NCBI GenBank assembly: GCA_002427605.1
Contig: DIRT01000019.1
Coordinates: 10,419-74,418, forward strand
Reading direction: 5' to 3'
Length of the DNA stretch: 64,000 bases
Source: Bacteroidales bacterium UBA5429
GTDB taxonomy: Bacteria > Bacteroidota > Bacteroidia > Bacteroidales > WCHB1-69
Part shown: in pieces, positions 1 through 10,935 of the stretch
Layout: the number at the start of each line of letters is the position of its first letter
How positions within the stretch are numbered: position 1 is the stretch's first letter
The notes under the pieces: generated by a model
What the model saw: only the letters and a program-made list of their open reading frames with translations
Databases searched by the model: none
Told to the model about the DNA's origin: nothing
Position numbers and translations under genes: made by a program

Positions 1-3000
1 GAGCCATTTATTTGTGACGGTGGTCAGGTAACCATTACTGCGAACACTGAAGGTTTGGTAGGAGAGGGCATTTACACCTGGTACCGCAATGGTGAATTGA
101 TTGAAGGTGTGACCGGTGCTCAATTCTTAGAGTCTCCATTGTCAGTAGACGGTGATGTTACCACATATAGTTATAGTGCAGTAGTTACTTCTACCATCAG
201 TGGCTGTAACTCAGCAATGGTAACTTCTCCAATCTTAACTGTATATGGTAATCCAGTTGTTGGTATTTCCGGCGATGCTCATATTTGTGAAGATGAACCT
301 GTTAACTTAATGGCATTTGTTGACCACGTATCTGATCCTGTAGGTAACTTAACATACACCTGGTTCGAGTCCGGCCAACAAAGAGACAACTTAGTTAACG
401 GTATACCTGTAAATAGTCAAGTTTACTTAGAATATTGGTATCCAAGTGATCAACCTTACGTATTTACTGTAAGAGTAACCCGTGACAATGGTTGTACCAC
501 ATTAAGTGATCCATTCTATGTATACGTACATGAAAAACCAGTAGTTAACATTACTGCTACCGATGAAGCTGTATGTGAAGGTGGTGAAGTAACCTTAACA
601 GCCAACTTAGATGATTACAACACTTCCAACATTACTTATCAATGGTTTACTCAAACTATTGATGCGATTGAAGTTCAAATTTCTGCAACAGAGTTTGTAA
701 CAGTATATGACACTGTAATCACAAACATTGCGGGAGCTACAACTCAAACTTATACAACCGTAGTAGATGAAACTACCGTATATGGAGTGTTGGTAAATCA
801 AACCATTTCCGGTTGTACAGCAACAGATTTGGTAACAATAACTGCTACCACTGTTCCCGTAGTAACTGAGATTTTAATAACGCCAAGTGCTGAGATTTGT
901 GACGGTGGTCAAGTTACCTTGACAGCTGTAACCGAGGGTGGTGTAGTAGGAGGTGAAGTTTACACCTGGTACCGCAATGGTATAATCATTCCAGGGGCTA
1001 ACACTGCAACTATTATAGAATCTCCTCTTGCTGTAGATGGTGACTTAACCCTTTACAACTATACAGTACAAGTAACTCAAACTGCATCAGGATGTACATC
1101 ATTGATATCCGATCCTGCTGTAGTTACTGTTTATCCCACACCAACAGTACAAGTTGCTGTGAACGGTAACACCACTATCTGTGAAGGTGGAACAGTAGAG
1201 TTAATCGCTAATGTTAACCCAACCAATACCAATACTACTTACCAATGGTTTGTTGACAACGTATTGATTCCCGGAGCTACAGATCAAACATACATTATTA
1301 CAGATGCTGTAGCCAGAGAGACAGATTATATCTATACTGTACAAGTAACTCAATATATTGGTTGTAACGTAACTTCAGCTCCTGTGGCTATCACTGTAGT
1401 AGCAGATCCTGAGGTTGTTGTTACTATAGATGATCCAGTAATTTGTGTAGGTGGTACAACCACATTATATGCTAACGTAACCAATGGAGTAAGCGGTGTT
1501 AACGGCTTAGGCAACTATACTTACAACTGGTATAGCACTAACTCTCCAGAGACTTCTTTAGGTACTGCTCCAACGTTGGTAGTAACCGGTACAACCGAAC
1601 AAACTACTACTTACTGGGTAGAAGTTACCTCTCCATACGGTTGTAACACTACCGCGTATTACTACAACTTCGAAGTTATCGCAGATCCAACAGTAACTGT
1701 TGCAGTAGCTGCAGGTTATAGCGAAGAGGTTTGTGAAGGAGGTCAAACGATGTTAGCAGCTTATGTACAAGGTGGTTTGGGTACTCCAAGTTACCAATGG
1801 TACAAGAATGGTAACTTATTACCCGGTGAAACCAATGCAACGATCATGACCGATCCATTGTATAGTAGTGTAACTGCAACTTATTCAGTGAACGTAGTGA
1901 TGAGCACAGTAGGTTGTGATGCAACTAACAATTTCGAAGCTCATACTATTGTAGTTCCTGCACCTGTTGTAGATATTACCGGTAACACCAATACTTGTCC
2001 CGGTGGTACCGTAACCTTAACTGCTGTTGTTAGTGGAGGCGTTGCCAATGATAACTATAGTTACCAATGGTATAGAGTATCCAATGGTATATCTACAGCT
2101 ATTAATGGAGCTACTACTTCAGTTTACACCACCTCTCCATTGTTGTTAGGTGACAGTTATGAGTATTATGTAACCATTAACAGCTTTGTATCGGGATGTT
2201 CAGCCTCATCAGGTACCGTAGAAGCTAATGTTGTACCTGAGCCTACAGTATCTATTACCGGAGCTAACGCTGTATGTGAAGGTGGTGTGTTAACCTTGAC
2301 AGCTTTGGTACAAGGTGGTATCCAACCTGTAAATTACACTTACACCTGGACTTACCAACAAGGAACTAACAGTGGTTCATATCAAACAACCACTCCTGTA
2401 TTCCAGTTGCCAGCTACTTTACCAGCCAATGATGCTGCATCACCATACGTATTCAATGTATCAGTGATGAGTGACAACTTCCATTGTGACGCTGTATCAG
2501 CATCTCACATTGTGAATATCTACGCGGTTCCATCAGTAACTATTACTTTGGATCACAGTGTAGTATGTAGTGGTGGATCAGTTACTGCAACTGCTCACGT
2601 AACTCCTGTAGGTACCTACAACTATGTATGGACTGTAAACGGTACTGTTCAAGGTATCAATGCAGCCACATTGACAATGAATAACTTACCTATTGGTAAT
2701 AATGATATCAGTGTAGCTGTTACTCCAAATAATGCAGATGCTGCTTGTCATGGATCAGCCAATGCAGTTGTAACTGTTGTTGCAGATCCTGTAGTAACCA
2801 TCACTTCTGATGTAACCACATTATGTGCAGGAGGTACTGTTAACTTAAGTGTTCAAAACATCACATTAGACAGTGGTATTCCAGCCGGCTCATACACTTA
2901 TGAGTGGCGTGTAAATGGTGTATTGATACCAAACGTAATTGGTAATGCTTTGAGTCAAACATTGACTATTCCAGGTACTTATGTATATGCATTGAGAGTG

Positions 3001-4728
3001 ATTATGAATAACGGTTTAGACTGTGGTTCAGACTGGTCTAACGAGATCGTTGTGACAGTAGCACCTCAACCTGTTGTTACTATCAATCCTGCCGGATTAG
3101 GTATCTTAGATCTTTGTGTAGGTGGTGAAGTTACACTCAGTGCAACAGTAACCAACAGTAATTCTGCACATGGTACTTATACTTATACCTGGTACTCAAA
3201 TAATACTAATACCGGTGTATCTACCAATCCATATAACCAAACATTAAATGAAGTAGGAACTTACAACTACTACGTGGTTGTAGACGCTTCCGGTAGCGCA
3301 TGTGCTCCAGTAGCTTCTAATGTGATTACTTACAACGTTGTTGCTGATCCAACCTGGACTGCAATCTCAGTACTATATCCTGAAATCTGTGTAGGTGAAA
3401 CTGTTCAACTTAACGCAGGTGTTCAAGGTGGTGTACAAGATGGTTCCGGTAACACCAACGGAGTAATCCACTGGACAGTATGGGCAGAGGGTGGTGATGC
3501 AGAAATTGTTGATGGTGGTATAGGAGGCACATCATTTGATACTCCTGATGCTGCAGGTCAATATTATTACCAACCAACCTATATTGGTCAATTGGGAAGC
3601 GGATGTAATATTGAGGTTAATCCTGTTACACCTGTTGTTGTACATGAAAGACCAACTATTCATTTTGCAGACGGTGACGGTACTGTAATTTGTGGCAACG
3701 ATCCTAACTCCTTTGCAACTGTAGTTGTAGAGTTGACAGGAACTGCTCCATTTACATTCACCTTAACCGGTTCTAACGGTTATTCAGAAATGTTCACAAC
3801 TTCATTGAATACCTTCCCAATCTACTTGAATCCATTCTTCACCGGATCTTACACCATCACTCATTTACATGATGCGAACTGTGACGCAGTTGATTATCCT
3901 GCTCCAATAACTGTTATTGTATCGCATATTGATGTGTTAGACTTGGTAGCAGAGACTTGCGGTGAGACTGAAGATGGTTCTTTACCAACAGTTCAAATTG
4001 ATGTTAATATTGCAGCAACCTCTCCAGGTATTGCTCCAATTGCATTCATTACATATCTGACTGATCCTGCAATGAATACACAATCTCCTATCTATTATAC
4101 TGGTTCTAGAACTTATATTGAGTTCATTACACCTACTGTTCCTGGTGACTACCCAATCATCATTACTATTGATGGTTGTGATTACCATGCAACTGTAAGA
4201 GTGTTGATCGGACAATACAACTTAGGCGGAACTGATGCGTTGATGCAACAAAGATGGGATGATGTGGTGGTTGTAAACAACAATCCTGAAACCAACGGTG
4301 GTTATACCTTTGTAACTTATCAATGGTACAAGGATGGCGTTGAGATCCCCGGAGCTACACATCAATATTACCAAGAGCTTGGTGGTTTGAATGGATTCTA
4401 CTCAGTTAAATTGACTGCCGAGACCGAAGATGGTTTGGTAGAGTTCAAGACTTGTGAGCAATTCTTCGTATCTCAAAATTTAACTAAGATTTATCCTGTA
4501 CCTGCGAATGTTGAAGAGACTGTAACTATTGAAGTGAATTTAACTGCAGAAGAGTTAGAAGGTGCTGTATTAGACATCTTCGATGCTAAGGGAGCATTGG
4601 TAAGACAACTTCCTGTTGAAGATATCATCATCAGAGTAGATGGCTTCCAAACTCCAGGTGCATACTTCGGACGCATTACTACAGGTACTAATGAAATTAA
4701 GACTGTTAAATTCGTAATTGTTAAATAA
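1..4728 (+). CDS. Giant Ig/PKD-like repeat surface protein with T9SS C-terminal signal (5' partial)
   Basis: The frame is open from base 1, so the N-terminus and signal peptide lie outside the window. About 14 tandem units of roughly 93 residues (period 258-327 nt) each begin with a Cys-x-Gly-Gly-like motif (first Cys codons near 13, 286, 571, 898, 1180, 1444, 1732, 1996, 2275, 2566, 2824, 3115, 3388, 3691). Many contain YxWY/F-x-NG and end near a Gly-Cys, which looks like an Ig-like beta-sandwich with one disulfide. The last ~80 residues (about 4470-4728) read as a type A T9SS sorting domain: YPVPANVEE start, a GAYFGRI-type strand and a terminal KTVKFVIVK. Such proteins are exported through T9SS and attached to the cell surface, so adhesion or a structural role is inferred. 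An OmpA-family gene follows 80 nt downstream. Confidence 0.85.
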   Translation, partial: EPFICDGGQVTITANTEGLVGEGIYTWYRNGELIEGVTGAQFLESPLSVDGDVTTYSYSAVVTSTISGCNSAMVTSPILTVYGNPVVGISGDAHICEDEPVNLMAFVDHVSDPVGNLTYTWFESGQQRDNLVNGIPVNSQVYLEYWYPSDQPYVFTVRVTRDNGCTTLSDPFYVYVHEKPVVNITATDEAVCEGGEVTLTANLDDYNTSNITYQWFTQTIDAIEVQISATEFVTVYDTVITNIAGATTQTYTTVVDETTVYGVLVNQTISGCTATDLVTITATTVPVVTEILITPSAEICDGGQVTLTAVTEGGVVGGEVYTWYRNGIIIPGANTATIIESPLAVDGDLTLYNYTVQVTQTASGCTSLISDPAVVTVYPTPTVQVAVNGNTTICEGGTVELIANVNPTNTNTTYQWFVDNVLIPGATDQTYIITDAVARETDYIYTVQVTQYIGCNVTSAPVAITVVADPEVVVTIDDPVICVGGTTTLYANVTNGVSGVNGLGNYTYNWYSTNSPETSLGTAPTLVVTGTTEQTTTYWVEVTSPYGCNTTAYYYNFEVIADPTVTVAVAAGYSEEVCEGGQTMLAAYVQGGLGTPSYQWYKNGNLLPGETNATIMTDPLYSSVTATYSVNVVMSTVGCDATNNFEAHTIVVPAPVVDITGNTNTCPGGTVTLTAVVSGGVANDNYSYQWYRVSNGISTAINGATTSVYTTSPLLLGDSYEYYVTINSFVSGCSASSGTVEANVVPEPTVSITGANAVCEGGVLTLTALVQGGIQPVNYTYTWTYQQGTNSGSYQTTTPVFQLPATLPANDAASPYVFNVSVMSDNFHCDAVSASHIVNIYAVPSVTITLDHSVVCSGGSVTATAHVTPVGTYNYVWTVNGTVQGINAATLTMNNLPIGNNDISVAVTPNNADAACHGSANAVVTVVADPVVTITSDVTTLCAGGTVNLSVQNITLDSGIPAGSYTYEWRVNGVLIPNVIGNALSQTLTIPGTYVYALRVIMNNGLDCGSDWSNEIVVTVAPQPVVTINPAGLGILDLCVGGEVTLSATVTNSNSAHGTYTYTWYSNNTNTGVSTNPYNQTLNEVGTYNYYVVVDASGSACAPVASNVITYNVVADPTWTAISVLYPEICVGETVQLNAGVQGGVQDGSGNTNGVIHWTVWAEGGDAEIVDGGIGGTSFDTPDAAGQYYYQPTYIGQLGSGCNIEVNPVTPVVVHERPTIHFADGDGTVICGNDPNSFATVVVELTGTAPFTFTLTGSNGYSEMFTTSLNTFPIYLNPFFTGSYTITHLHDANCDAVDYPAPITVIVSHIDVLDLVAETCGETEDGSLPTVQIDVNIAATSPGIAPIAFITYLTDPAMNTQSPIYYTGSRTYIEFITPTVPGDYPIIITIDGCDYHATVRVLIGQYNLGGTDALMQQRWDDVVVVNNNPETNGGYTFVTYQWYKDGVEIPGATHQYYQELGGLNGFYSVKLTAETEDGLVEFKTCEQFFVSQNLTKIYPVPANVEETVTIEVNLTAEELEGAVLDIFDAKGALVRQLPVEDIIIRVDGFQTPGAYFGRITTGTNEIKTVKFVIVK

Positions 4729-4739
4729 GTTTATTACTA

Positions 4740-4763
4740 GTGAGTGGTGGGAACACCACTCAC
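4740..4763 (+). terminator. Perfect 10-bp hairpin after the adhesin gene
   Basis: GTGAGTGGTG (4740-4749) and CACCACTCAC (4754-4763) flank a GGAA loop. No T-tract follows, so it may be a processing or mRNA-stabilising hairpin, or a leaky terminator separating the adhesin from the ompA-like gene 45 nt further on. Confidence 0.6.
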
Positions 4764-4808
4764 GGTATTAATAAAATATAGTAATTGAAAATAAAAAAAA
4801 TATAAATT

Positions 4809-6287
4809 ATGAAAAAGCAACTATTATTATTCAGTCTTCTTTTCACTTTGTTGCTCTCCTATTCGCAAGAGGTAGCTGAGCCAGCGCCTGTTGATACGAC
4901 TCAACAAACTGAAGAAGCAGCATTTTGTCCTCATAGAATTTCAACCAAGATAGCGATTGGACCGACCAACAACGTTTATAGGAGAATGCCAACGATGGAT
5001 CATAAATATTCCTATAGTTACGCTGTTGAAGCCGGTTACACCTATTTTTTCAATGAGAACTGGGGACTTGGCATTGGTTTGGGTTTACATCACATTCTTG
5101 CCAAAGGTCTTCTTAACATCAATGGTTCCACTATGGTTTTAGAACCAGGCTATTATGTTGAAGATCCTTACAGAGAGTATGAGATGTTTTTCCGCACTAC
5201 TGGCTTTATTGAAAAACAATCTATTTGGGCTTTAGAGGTTCCCTTGACAGCTCAATATGAGTATCGTTTTGGCAGCAAGCGTAATGGTATTTATGCCGGC
5301 TTAGGCTTAAAAGGTTATTTTCCATTCAAAGCTAAGACTAATTTTAACACAGATCAAGGAAGTGTAACTTTAACCGGAAGAGAAGAGCAGATCAATGTGG
5401 ACTGGGGTACTGATTTAGTGGGTCACTTTGGTGAATTTCCTGTTACTGCCAAATCATCGAGAGCAAAGATGAGAGCATCTTTGGATATTCAGGCAGACTT
5501 TGGTGGAATCTTCGGATTATCCCGTCGTACCGATTTTTACATTGGCGCGTACCTATCTTATGGCTTCTTAAACATTTTACCTAAAGAGGGTAAAGATTAT
5601 GTTTCATTAAATGATGGAAGTTTACAGTTGAACGGCGCCGTTGCTTCAAACCAACTTCAACAGTACAATGCGTATCACAGCAAACAGATTTCTGAGAAAT
5701 GGCATCTGTTCCAATTTGGAGTTAAGACCGGTTTCCACTTCAAACCTTGTACCGGTTTTGGTGCAGGTCCTGAGTATGAACGTGATCTAAAGAGACGTTA
5801 CATGGATGAGATGGCAAAGAAAGCCAATGATCCGATTATTATCAAAACTACTGAGTATGTTTATGTAGTTCCTGTAACTCCTGCCAACTTAGAGGATGAA
5901 GATCAAGTAACTCAAGACAACATCAGAGAATTGGCAGAAGCTTTATCCAAGACCAAGATTTTGTTTGACTTAGACAAAGATATTCCAAAGATTACCGATT
6001 ATAACGACAACATCAGAAGAACTGTTGAGATTTTGAAGAAAGACAGATCATTAGGATTGATTGTTGAGGGTTATACATGTGATTTAGGTGCAGAAGCACA
6101 CAACAGAGACTTAGCACAACGCAGAGCTATTGCAATCAGAAAAATGTTTATTGATCAAGGTGTATATCCTGAGCAAATTTCTATTGCTGCATACACTGCC
6201 AATGATCCAGAGAATAAGATGAATATTCCAGATCCAAGCAGAGAAGAGCACAGAGCTGCGATTTTTAGAATTATCAAAAACAGATAA
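4809..6287 (+). CDS. OmpA-family outer-membrane protein (beta-barrel plus OmpA peptidoglycan-binding domain)
   Basis: The 492-residue product begins with a signal peptide ending near YSQ (about residue 20). Residues ~40-300 are rich in alternating aromatic/Gly strands (for example YSYSYAVEAGYTYFF and GLGIGLGLHHI), as in an 8-stranded-type outer-membrane barrel. The last ~120 residues form an OmpA-like domain: ILFDLDKD start, LIVEGYTCDLG, and an NRDLAQRRAIAIRKMF helix, which binds diaminopimelate in this family. It follows the T9SS adhesin directly. Co-transcription is plausible, but a hairpin separates the two. The start is ATG after an A-rich leader. Family assignment is firm; a specific partnership with the adhesin is inference. 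Confidence 0.85.
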   Translation: MKKQLLLFSLLFTLLLSYSQEVAEPAPVDTTQQTEEAAFCPHRISTKIAIGPTNNVYRRMPTMDHKYSYSYAVEAGYTYFFNENWGLGIGLGLHHILAKGLLNINGSTMVLEPGYYVEDPYREYEMFFRTTGFIEKQSIWALEVPLTAQYEYRFGSKRNGIYAGLGLKGYFPFKAKTNFNTDQGSVTLTGREEQINVDWGTDLVGHFGEFPVTAKSSRAKMRASLDIQADFGGIFGLSRRTDFYIGAYLSYGFLNILPKEGKDYVSLNDGSLQLNGAVASNQLQQYNAYHSKQISEKWHLFQFGVKTGFHFKPCTGFGAGPEYERDLKRRYMDEMAKKANDPIIIKTTEYVYVVPVTPANLEDEDQVTQDNIRELAEALSKTKILFDLDKDIPKITDYNDNIRRTVEILKKDRSLGLIVEGYTCDLGAEAHNRDLAQRRAIAIRKMFIDQGVYPEQISIAAYTANDPENKMNIPDPSREEHRAAIFRIIKNR

Positions 6288-6310
6288 TTACACAGACTGA
6301 ATATAAAATT

Positions 6311-6343
6311 GAAAGGGGTTTCTCGAGAGGGGAACCCTTTTTT
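6311..6343 (+). terminator. Rho-independent terminator after ompA-like gene
   Basis: Arms AAAGGGGTT (6312-6320) and AACCCTTT (6333-6340) with an inner CTCGAG palindrome are followed by a run of T. It ends the adhesin/ompA unit. Confidence 0.7.
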
Positions 6344-6548
6344 GAAGGAAGAAGGTAGAAGGTAGAAGGTAGAAGGATGATGAAGGCGGAGGGCGGAAGG
6401 CGGAAGTCGGAAGTATTTTAAATTTAGAATGGATTCAAACACTTTAAGATTTCAGAGTGGGGAAATGGAATAACAAAAGAGGGACACCTATGCTGCCCCC
6501 CTTTTTTTTTATTTCAAAATAAGAAAGAAATAAGAAATACGAAGTAAG
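6344..6548 (+). repeat. Composite intergenic repeat, copy 1 (STRR plus 26-nt-spaced boxes)
   Basis: The order is: tandem GAAGGTA heptamers (6344-6376), GGCGGAA-type heptamers (6382-6413), AATTTAGAAT (6421-6430), box 2 AGAGTGGGGAAAT (6454-6466), exactly 26 nt, box 3 CTGCCCCCC (6493-6501) followed by a T-tract, then the purine-rich AAATAAGAA/GAAGTAAGAA tail to ~6548. Box 1 (AATTGATCAC in other copies) is degenerate here. It lies in the convergent gap between the ompA-like gene and the patatin pseudogene. Confidence 0.8.
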
Positions 6549-6554
6549 AAGTAA

Positions 6555-7578
6555 TTATTTGTTTGCTTTTTCTTCTTCGTTGTCGTACCACTCGAGATAA
6601 GCGTTGACGTGTGTTCTTCCAGCTTCCAGTAGGGCAGTTTTCTTTGCATCTTTGATGTCGAAATCGGTGGCTTTAACGTCCATAGTGTCGATGTAAATGG
6701 TGCGTTGCCAGTCGTCGCTATGCAGGTGGAGATTGATTTGGAAATCGATCAAAGTTGTGAAAAGAGCCTGGGTATAGTCAAAGAAGTTTTCTATTTTCCT
6801 TACAGGCGGTTCGGCATTGTCGCGGAACATGGATACTTCCTCTTTACCGTCTAAACGGAAGCCTAACGTCTCTTTATTATAAACATAATCAGCTATTTTT
6901 CTGTTTTTGCTTTTAAGAGATTTATTTATTTTTTCATAATAATCCGTACGTGTCAGGTTTCCCTTAACATACTTTGTTCGGTCGAAAATTTTGACCGGAT
7001 AGTTGTCGAGCATGCCTCCATCCACATAAACGTCACTGCGGACATTCCTTACAGCGGCGAAGAAGAGCGGAATCGACATGGAGATTCGTGCTGCATCGGC
7101 AATACAGTAACGGGGTGTGTGTTCGGCGGAGAATATTTCGGAAAAAACCGGTGGAGAGGTTTGTCCCCATCAAGTAGATGTCGAGAAAAGGACGCTTGCT
7201 AGATTACATGGCTTGAACGTCAGCAAAAGTGGCATTGCTGTTGCCGGTTTTTTTCTCAATAAGGTTACCAATGAACTCACGAAAGAAATCCCCTTTATAC
7301 CAGCCAAATTCTTTAATCAACCGTCTGCTGTCTCTGGCAATACCCCAGGAATTATCCATGAAATTCTTGAAGTTGAGACTCCAGACAATATCTTTGATCT
7401 CATTCGGTTTGTAGCCTAATCCGACCAATATGGCGACAATGGCACCGGCCGAAGTGCCTGCCACACGTTCGATGTTTTGCAAAATGTTTCTTTCCTGGAG
7501 CACCTCGAGTGCACCGGCGTAGGCAATGCCTTTGACACCACCACCTTCGAAAATAAGGTACTTAAAGAAATAGTTCAT
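6555..7578 (-). pseudogene. Patatin-like phospholipase, disrupted by a stop and a frameshift
   Basis: The N-terminal part (7578-7204) carries the oxyanion motif GGGVKG and the nucleophile motif GTSAG. It stops at TAA (7206-7204) directly after TFADVQAM. Reading through in the same frame gives SSKRPFLDIYLMGTNLSTG, a good patatin continuation, until a run of six T (complement of 7142-7147). There one extra base throws the frame. In the shifted frame the text continues SEIFSAEHTPRYCIADAARI into the C-terminal piece (7079-6555), which has the catalytic DGG motif. Two independent lesions therefore separate intact halves of the Ser-Asp dyad. The gene lies 43 nt downstream of cysS on the same strand. 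Assembly error is possible for either lesion but less likely for both. Confidence 0.85.
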
Positions 7579-7621
7579 GGCTTTATAGTATTAAATGGTT
7601 AAAAATGAATATGATAACGGA

Positions 7622-9094
7622 TTATTTCTTACTCCAGCTTGTACCATCCTTACCGTCTTTTAATACAATATCAAGTTTTGCCAATTCATCCCGTATTAAA
7701 TCACTAGTTGCCCAGTCTTTTTTGGCGCGGGCTTCCGTGCGGATATTGATAATGGTCTGCATCAGTCCGTCAACAAGTTGATCGTCACCTCCCAATTCAC
7801 TTTCGAGCAATCCAAAGATATCGAAAACAAAAGCCTGGAAAAGTTGATTGAGCAGTGTCAGTTCTTCTTTATTGATCTTCAGGTTCCCATCTTTAATAGA
7901 ATTGGTGATACGCACAGCTTCAAACAGTCCGGCAATGGTGATAGGCGTATTGAAGTCGTCGTTCATGGCATCGTAGCACTCGTCCATAATTTTTTGAATG
8001 CCAATATTTTCTGCACCCTCTGTAGGGGATAGCTCTCGAGCGGTTGCAACGGCAGTCATCAAACGCTTGTAGCCCTTATCTGCGGCTTGTAGTGCTTCAT
8101 TTGAGAAATCCAATGTACCACGATAGTGCGCTTGCAGAATGAAGAAGCGGATAGTCATAGGTTGATATGCCTGTTCCAACAGAGGATGATCACCGGTAAA
8201 AAACTGATTGAGCGTAATGAAATTGTTCAACGACTTACCCATTTTTTGTCCGTTAATGGTAATCATATTGTTGTGCATCCAATATTTTACAGACTCAATT
8301 CCATTGGCCACCGTACTTTGGCACACTTCCGATTCGTGGTGTGGGAAGATTAAGTCCATTCCCCCGCCATGAATGTCAAAGTGATCTCCTAAATATTTGG
8401 TACTCATTGCAGTACATTCAATATGCCAACCCGGGAATCCGAGACTCCAGGGGGAGTTCCACTTCATGATATGTTCCGGTGCTGCCTTTTTCCATAGGGC
8501 AAAATCAGCACTGTTTCGCTTCTCATCTTGTCCATCCAAAGTTCTGGTATTGGAGATCATCTCATCCAAGTTTCTGCCGGATAGTTTGCCGTAACCAAAA
8601 TCCTGATCAAATTTCACCACGTCAAAGTAAACAGACCCCTCAGATACGTAAGCATATCCTTTTTCAAGGATCTGTTGCACCATTTCAATCTGTTCAATGA
8701 TATGACCGGAAGCGCGGGGCTCAATAGAGGGTCTCAGAACGTTTAATTTGTCCATAGCGAAGTGATAGCTGTCAATGTAGAATTGAGCGACTTCCATGGG
8801 CTCTAATTGATCCAGACGTGCTTTTTTAGCAATCTTGTCTTCCCCTTCATCGGCGTCGTTTTCCAAGTGTCCAACATCGGTGATATTGCGCACGTATCGC
8901 ACTTGATATCCAACATGTTTTAGATATCTGAACACGATATCAAAAGTGATGGCAGGACGGGTATGCCCCAAATGGGGTTCTCCGTAAACGGTTGGTCCAC
9001 ACACATAAAGTCCGATTTTACCGGGAGTGATGGGTTCTAAAAGTTCTTTTTTCTTATGTAATGTGTTGTAAATAAAGATTTTGTCTTTGTTCAT
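7622..9094 (-). CDS. cysS: Cysteinyl-tRNA synthetase
   Basis: The 490-residue enzyme charges tRNA-Cys with cysteine. The class I signature HLGH lies near residue 41 within [18 protein letters not shown]. The zinc-site Cys is in VCGPT, the GWHIECTAM and FPHHESE motifs are typical of CysRS, and KMGKSLNN near residue 285 is the KMSKS loop in the form common in Bacteroidetes. Length is normal. The ATG start lies 5 nt after the stop of the upstream acyl-CoA ligase gene, so they are very probably co-transcribed, with the broken patatin gene as the third member. Confidence 0.97.
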   Translation of the reverse strand: MNKDKIFIYNTLHKKKELLEPITPGKIGLYVCGPTVYGEPHLGHTRPAITFDIVFRYLKHVGYQVRYVRNITDVGHLENDADEGEDKIAKKARLDQLEPMEVAQFYIDSYHFAMDKLNVLRPSIEPRASGHIIEQIEMVQQILEKGYAYVSEGSVYFDVVKFDQDFGYGKLSGRNLDEMISNTRTLDGQDEKRNSADFALWKKAAPEHIMKWNSPWSLGFPGWHIECTAMSTKYLGDHFDIHGGGMDLIFPHHESEVCQSTVANGIESVKYWMHNNMITINGQKMGKSLNNFITLNQFFTGDHPLLEQAYQPMTIRFFILQAHYRGTLDFSNEALQAADKGYKRLMTAVATARELSPTEGAENIGIQKIMDECYDAMNDDFNTPITIAGLFEAVRITNSIKDGNLKINKEELTLLNQLFQAFVFDIFGLLESELGGDDQLVDGLMQTIINIRTEARAKKDWATSDLIRDELAKLDIVLKDGKDGTSWSKK

Positions 9095-9099
9095 TTCTA

Positions 9100-10863
9100 T
9101 TATTTAAAAAGTGAATCTATCAGTTCTTTATGTTTTTTCATAATAAATTTTCTTCTCAATTTGAGAGTAGGAGTGAGTTCTCCGGTATCGACACTCCAGG
9201 AATATCCAATCAGTTTATATCGTTTAACCTGTTCAGTGTCTCCAAAGTTTTTATTACAGCGGTCTACGACCTTCTTAAATTGTTTCAGTACTTCCTGATG
9301 TTGAATCATTTCTTCGTTGGTAGTGTACGTAATTCCTTTGTTGTTACACCAGTTTCTCAGGTCGTTGAATTCCGGAACAATCAATGCGGCGGCATAGGGT
9401 TGATTTTCACCGACAACCATAATAGCGTCAATAATCGATTCCTCAGCAAATTTATTTTCAATGATGGTGGGAACAACATATTTTCCAAAAGCGGTCTTAA
9501 ACATCTCTTTTTTCCGTCCTGTGATTCGTAGTTGTCCTTCCGGTTCAAACTCACCGATGTCGCCGGTGTGAAACCATCCCTCCTCATCAATCGCCTCAGC
9601 AGTTAGTTCGGGCGATTTAAAGTAGCCTTTCATTACACAATGTCCCCGGGTTAAGACCTCTCCATCTTCACCGATTTTGACTTCAATTCCCGGTAGGGGA
9701 GGACCTACAGTACCAATTTTAAGTCCATCGGGGAAGAAGTTACTTACGGCTATAACCGGAGATGTTTCGGTCAATCCGTATCCTTCCAAAACGGGCACAT
9801 CCATAGCCCAAAAGATTCTGCTGATACGGGGCTGAATGGAAGCTCCGCCGGAAACTATGACAGAAAAGTTTCCTCCCAAAGCATTTTTCCACTTGGAGAG
9901 CACTAATTTTCTGGCAATTTTTAACTTTTTCCGGTAGATCCAGGATTTCCCTTCCAGTTCAAAGTCTTGTGCAATTTTATTAGCCCAGAAGAAGATCCTT
10001 TTCTTCACTCCTTTTTGTTTATGTCCAACAGCTATAATTCTGTCATAGAATTTTTCCAACAATCTGGGAACAGTGGTGAAAATATCGGGTCGGATCTCTT
10101 TTAAGTCGTCCGCAATTGTGGCAATGTTTTCGGTATAATAGATTGATATTCCGAGATATTGCCAGGCATAGATCATCATTCTTTCATATACGTGACAGAG
10201 TGGCAAATAGCTTAAACACCGGCTATTATCCCTGATTGGAATGATGGGGAGAACCGCTTTCACATTGTTGAGGATATTGGCATGAGTCAGCATCGCTCCC
10301 TTGGGATTTCCGGTTGTGCCGGAGGTGTAGATCAGCGTTACGACATCATCGGGAGTGATAGAATCTTTGATCTCTTCCAGATATTGCGGACTGGGATTGG
10401 CAATACCCAACTCAATCACTTCATTCAGGTGTTTGTACCCTCTTAAGTTTCTGAATGTATAAACCTGACCTTCCAAAGCAGGAATCCGATCGATAATGTT
10501 TTGGATCTTTCTTAACAGATCCCATCCGGAAACGAAAACCATCTTCACTTCAGCGTGGTTGAGGATATATTCGTAATCGGACTCACTGATGGTAGGGTAG
10601 ATGGAAACGTGGATTGCTCCCAACTGGTGCAAAGCCATATCCAGAAAGTTCCATTCGGGTCTGTTATTGCTGATAGAAGCAATCCGATCCCCTTTTTTAA
10701 CACCCAATTGCATCAATCCGTAGGAGATATAATTGACTTTATCGATATATTGTTTAGTGCTATAGGTAACCCAAACACCATTCTCTTTTCCTGCTAAAGC
10801 GTCATCTTTTGGAAAATAAGTAGCGTAATGAGGCAACAAATCAAAAAGTCGTGTTATTTCCAT
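9100..10863 (-). CDS. Long-chain fatty-acid--CoA ligase (AMP-forming)
   Basis: An ANL-superfamily adenylate-forming enzyme of 587 residues. It contains the P-loop-like [19 protein letters not shown] motif, [14 protein letters not shown], the TGDIG motif and [15 protein letters not shown] with the hinge. This is the FadD15/long-chain type that activates fatty acids with ATP and CoA at the inner membrane. An in-frame ATG exists at 10893, but a -7 promoter box (complement of 10883-10890) lies between it and the MEITRLFDL start at 10863, so the latter is chosen. First gene of a probable unit with cysS and the patatin pseudogene. Confidence 0.93.
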   Translation of the reverse strand: MEITRLFDLLPHYATYFPKDDALAGKENGVWVTYSTKQYIDKVNYISYGLMQLGVKKGDRIASISNNRPEWNFLDMALHQLGAIHVSIYPTISESDYEYILNHAEVKMVFVSGWDLLRKIQNIIDRIPALEGQVYTFRNLRGYKHLNEVIELGIANPSPQYLEEIKDSITPDDVVTLIYTSGTTGNPKGAMLTHANILNNVKAVLPIIPIRDNSRCLSYLPLCHVYERMMIYAWQYLGISIYYTENIATIADDLKEIRPDIFTTVPRLLEKFYDRIIAVGHKQKGVKKRIFFWANKIAQDFELEGKSWIYRKKLKIARKLVLSKWKNALGGNFSVIVSGGASIQPRISRIFWAMDVPVLEGYGLTETSPVIAVSNFFPDGLKIGTVGPPLPGIEVKIGEDGEVLTRGHCVMKGYFKSPELTAEAIDEEGWFHTGDIGEFEPEGQLRITGRKKEMFKTAFGKYVVPTIIENKFAEESIIDAIMVVGENQPYAAALIVPEFNDLRNWCNNKGITYTTNEEMIQHQEVLKQFKKVVDRCNKNFGDTEQVKRYKLIGYSWSVDTGELTPTLKLRRKFIMKKHKELIDSLFK

Positions 10864-10882
10864 AATAACAAAATTTATTATG

Positions 10883-10890
10883 CAAAAGTA
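10883..10890 (-). promoter_or_regulatory. -7 box TACTTTTG of the acyl-CoA ligase unit
   Basis: The complement matches the Bacteroidetes TAnnTTTG element about 20 nt before the chosen ATG. No clear -33 TTTG was found at normal spacing. Confidence 0.5.
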
Positions 10891-10935
10891 CAAAGAAATT
10901 TTTATTTATACGATTGATTTGCGAAATTCTAAAAA

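Noticed and set aside
6454..6501. CRISPR-like array because of the 26-nt spacers
   Set aside because: The boxes flanking each spacer differ from each other, copies are far apart in single units and no cas genes occur.
7117..7419. Plus-strand open frame across the patatin locus
   Set aside because: It is the antisense of patatin motifs on the minus strand, has no promoter box and encodes no recognisable protein.
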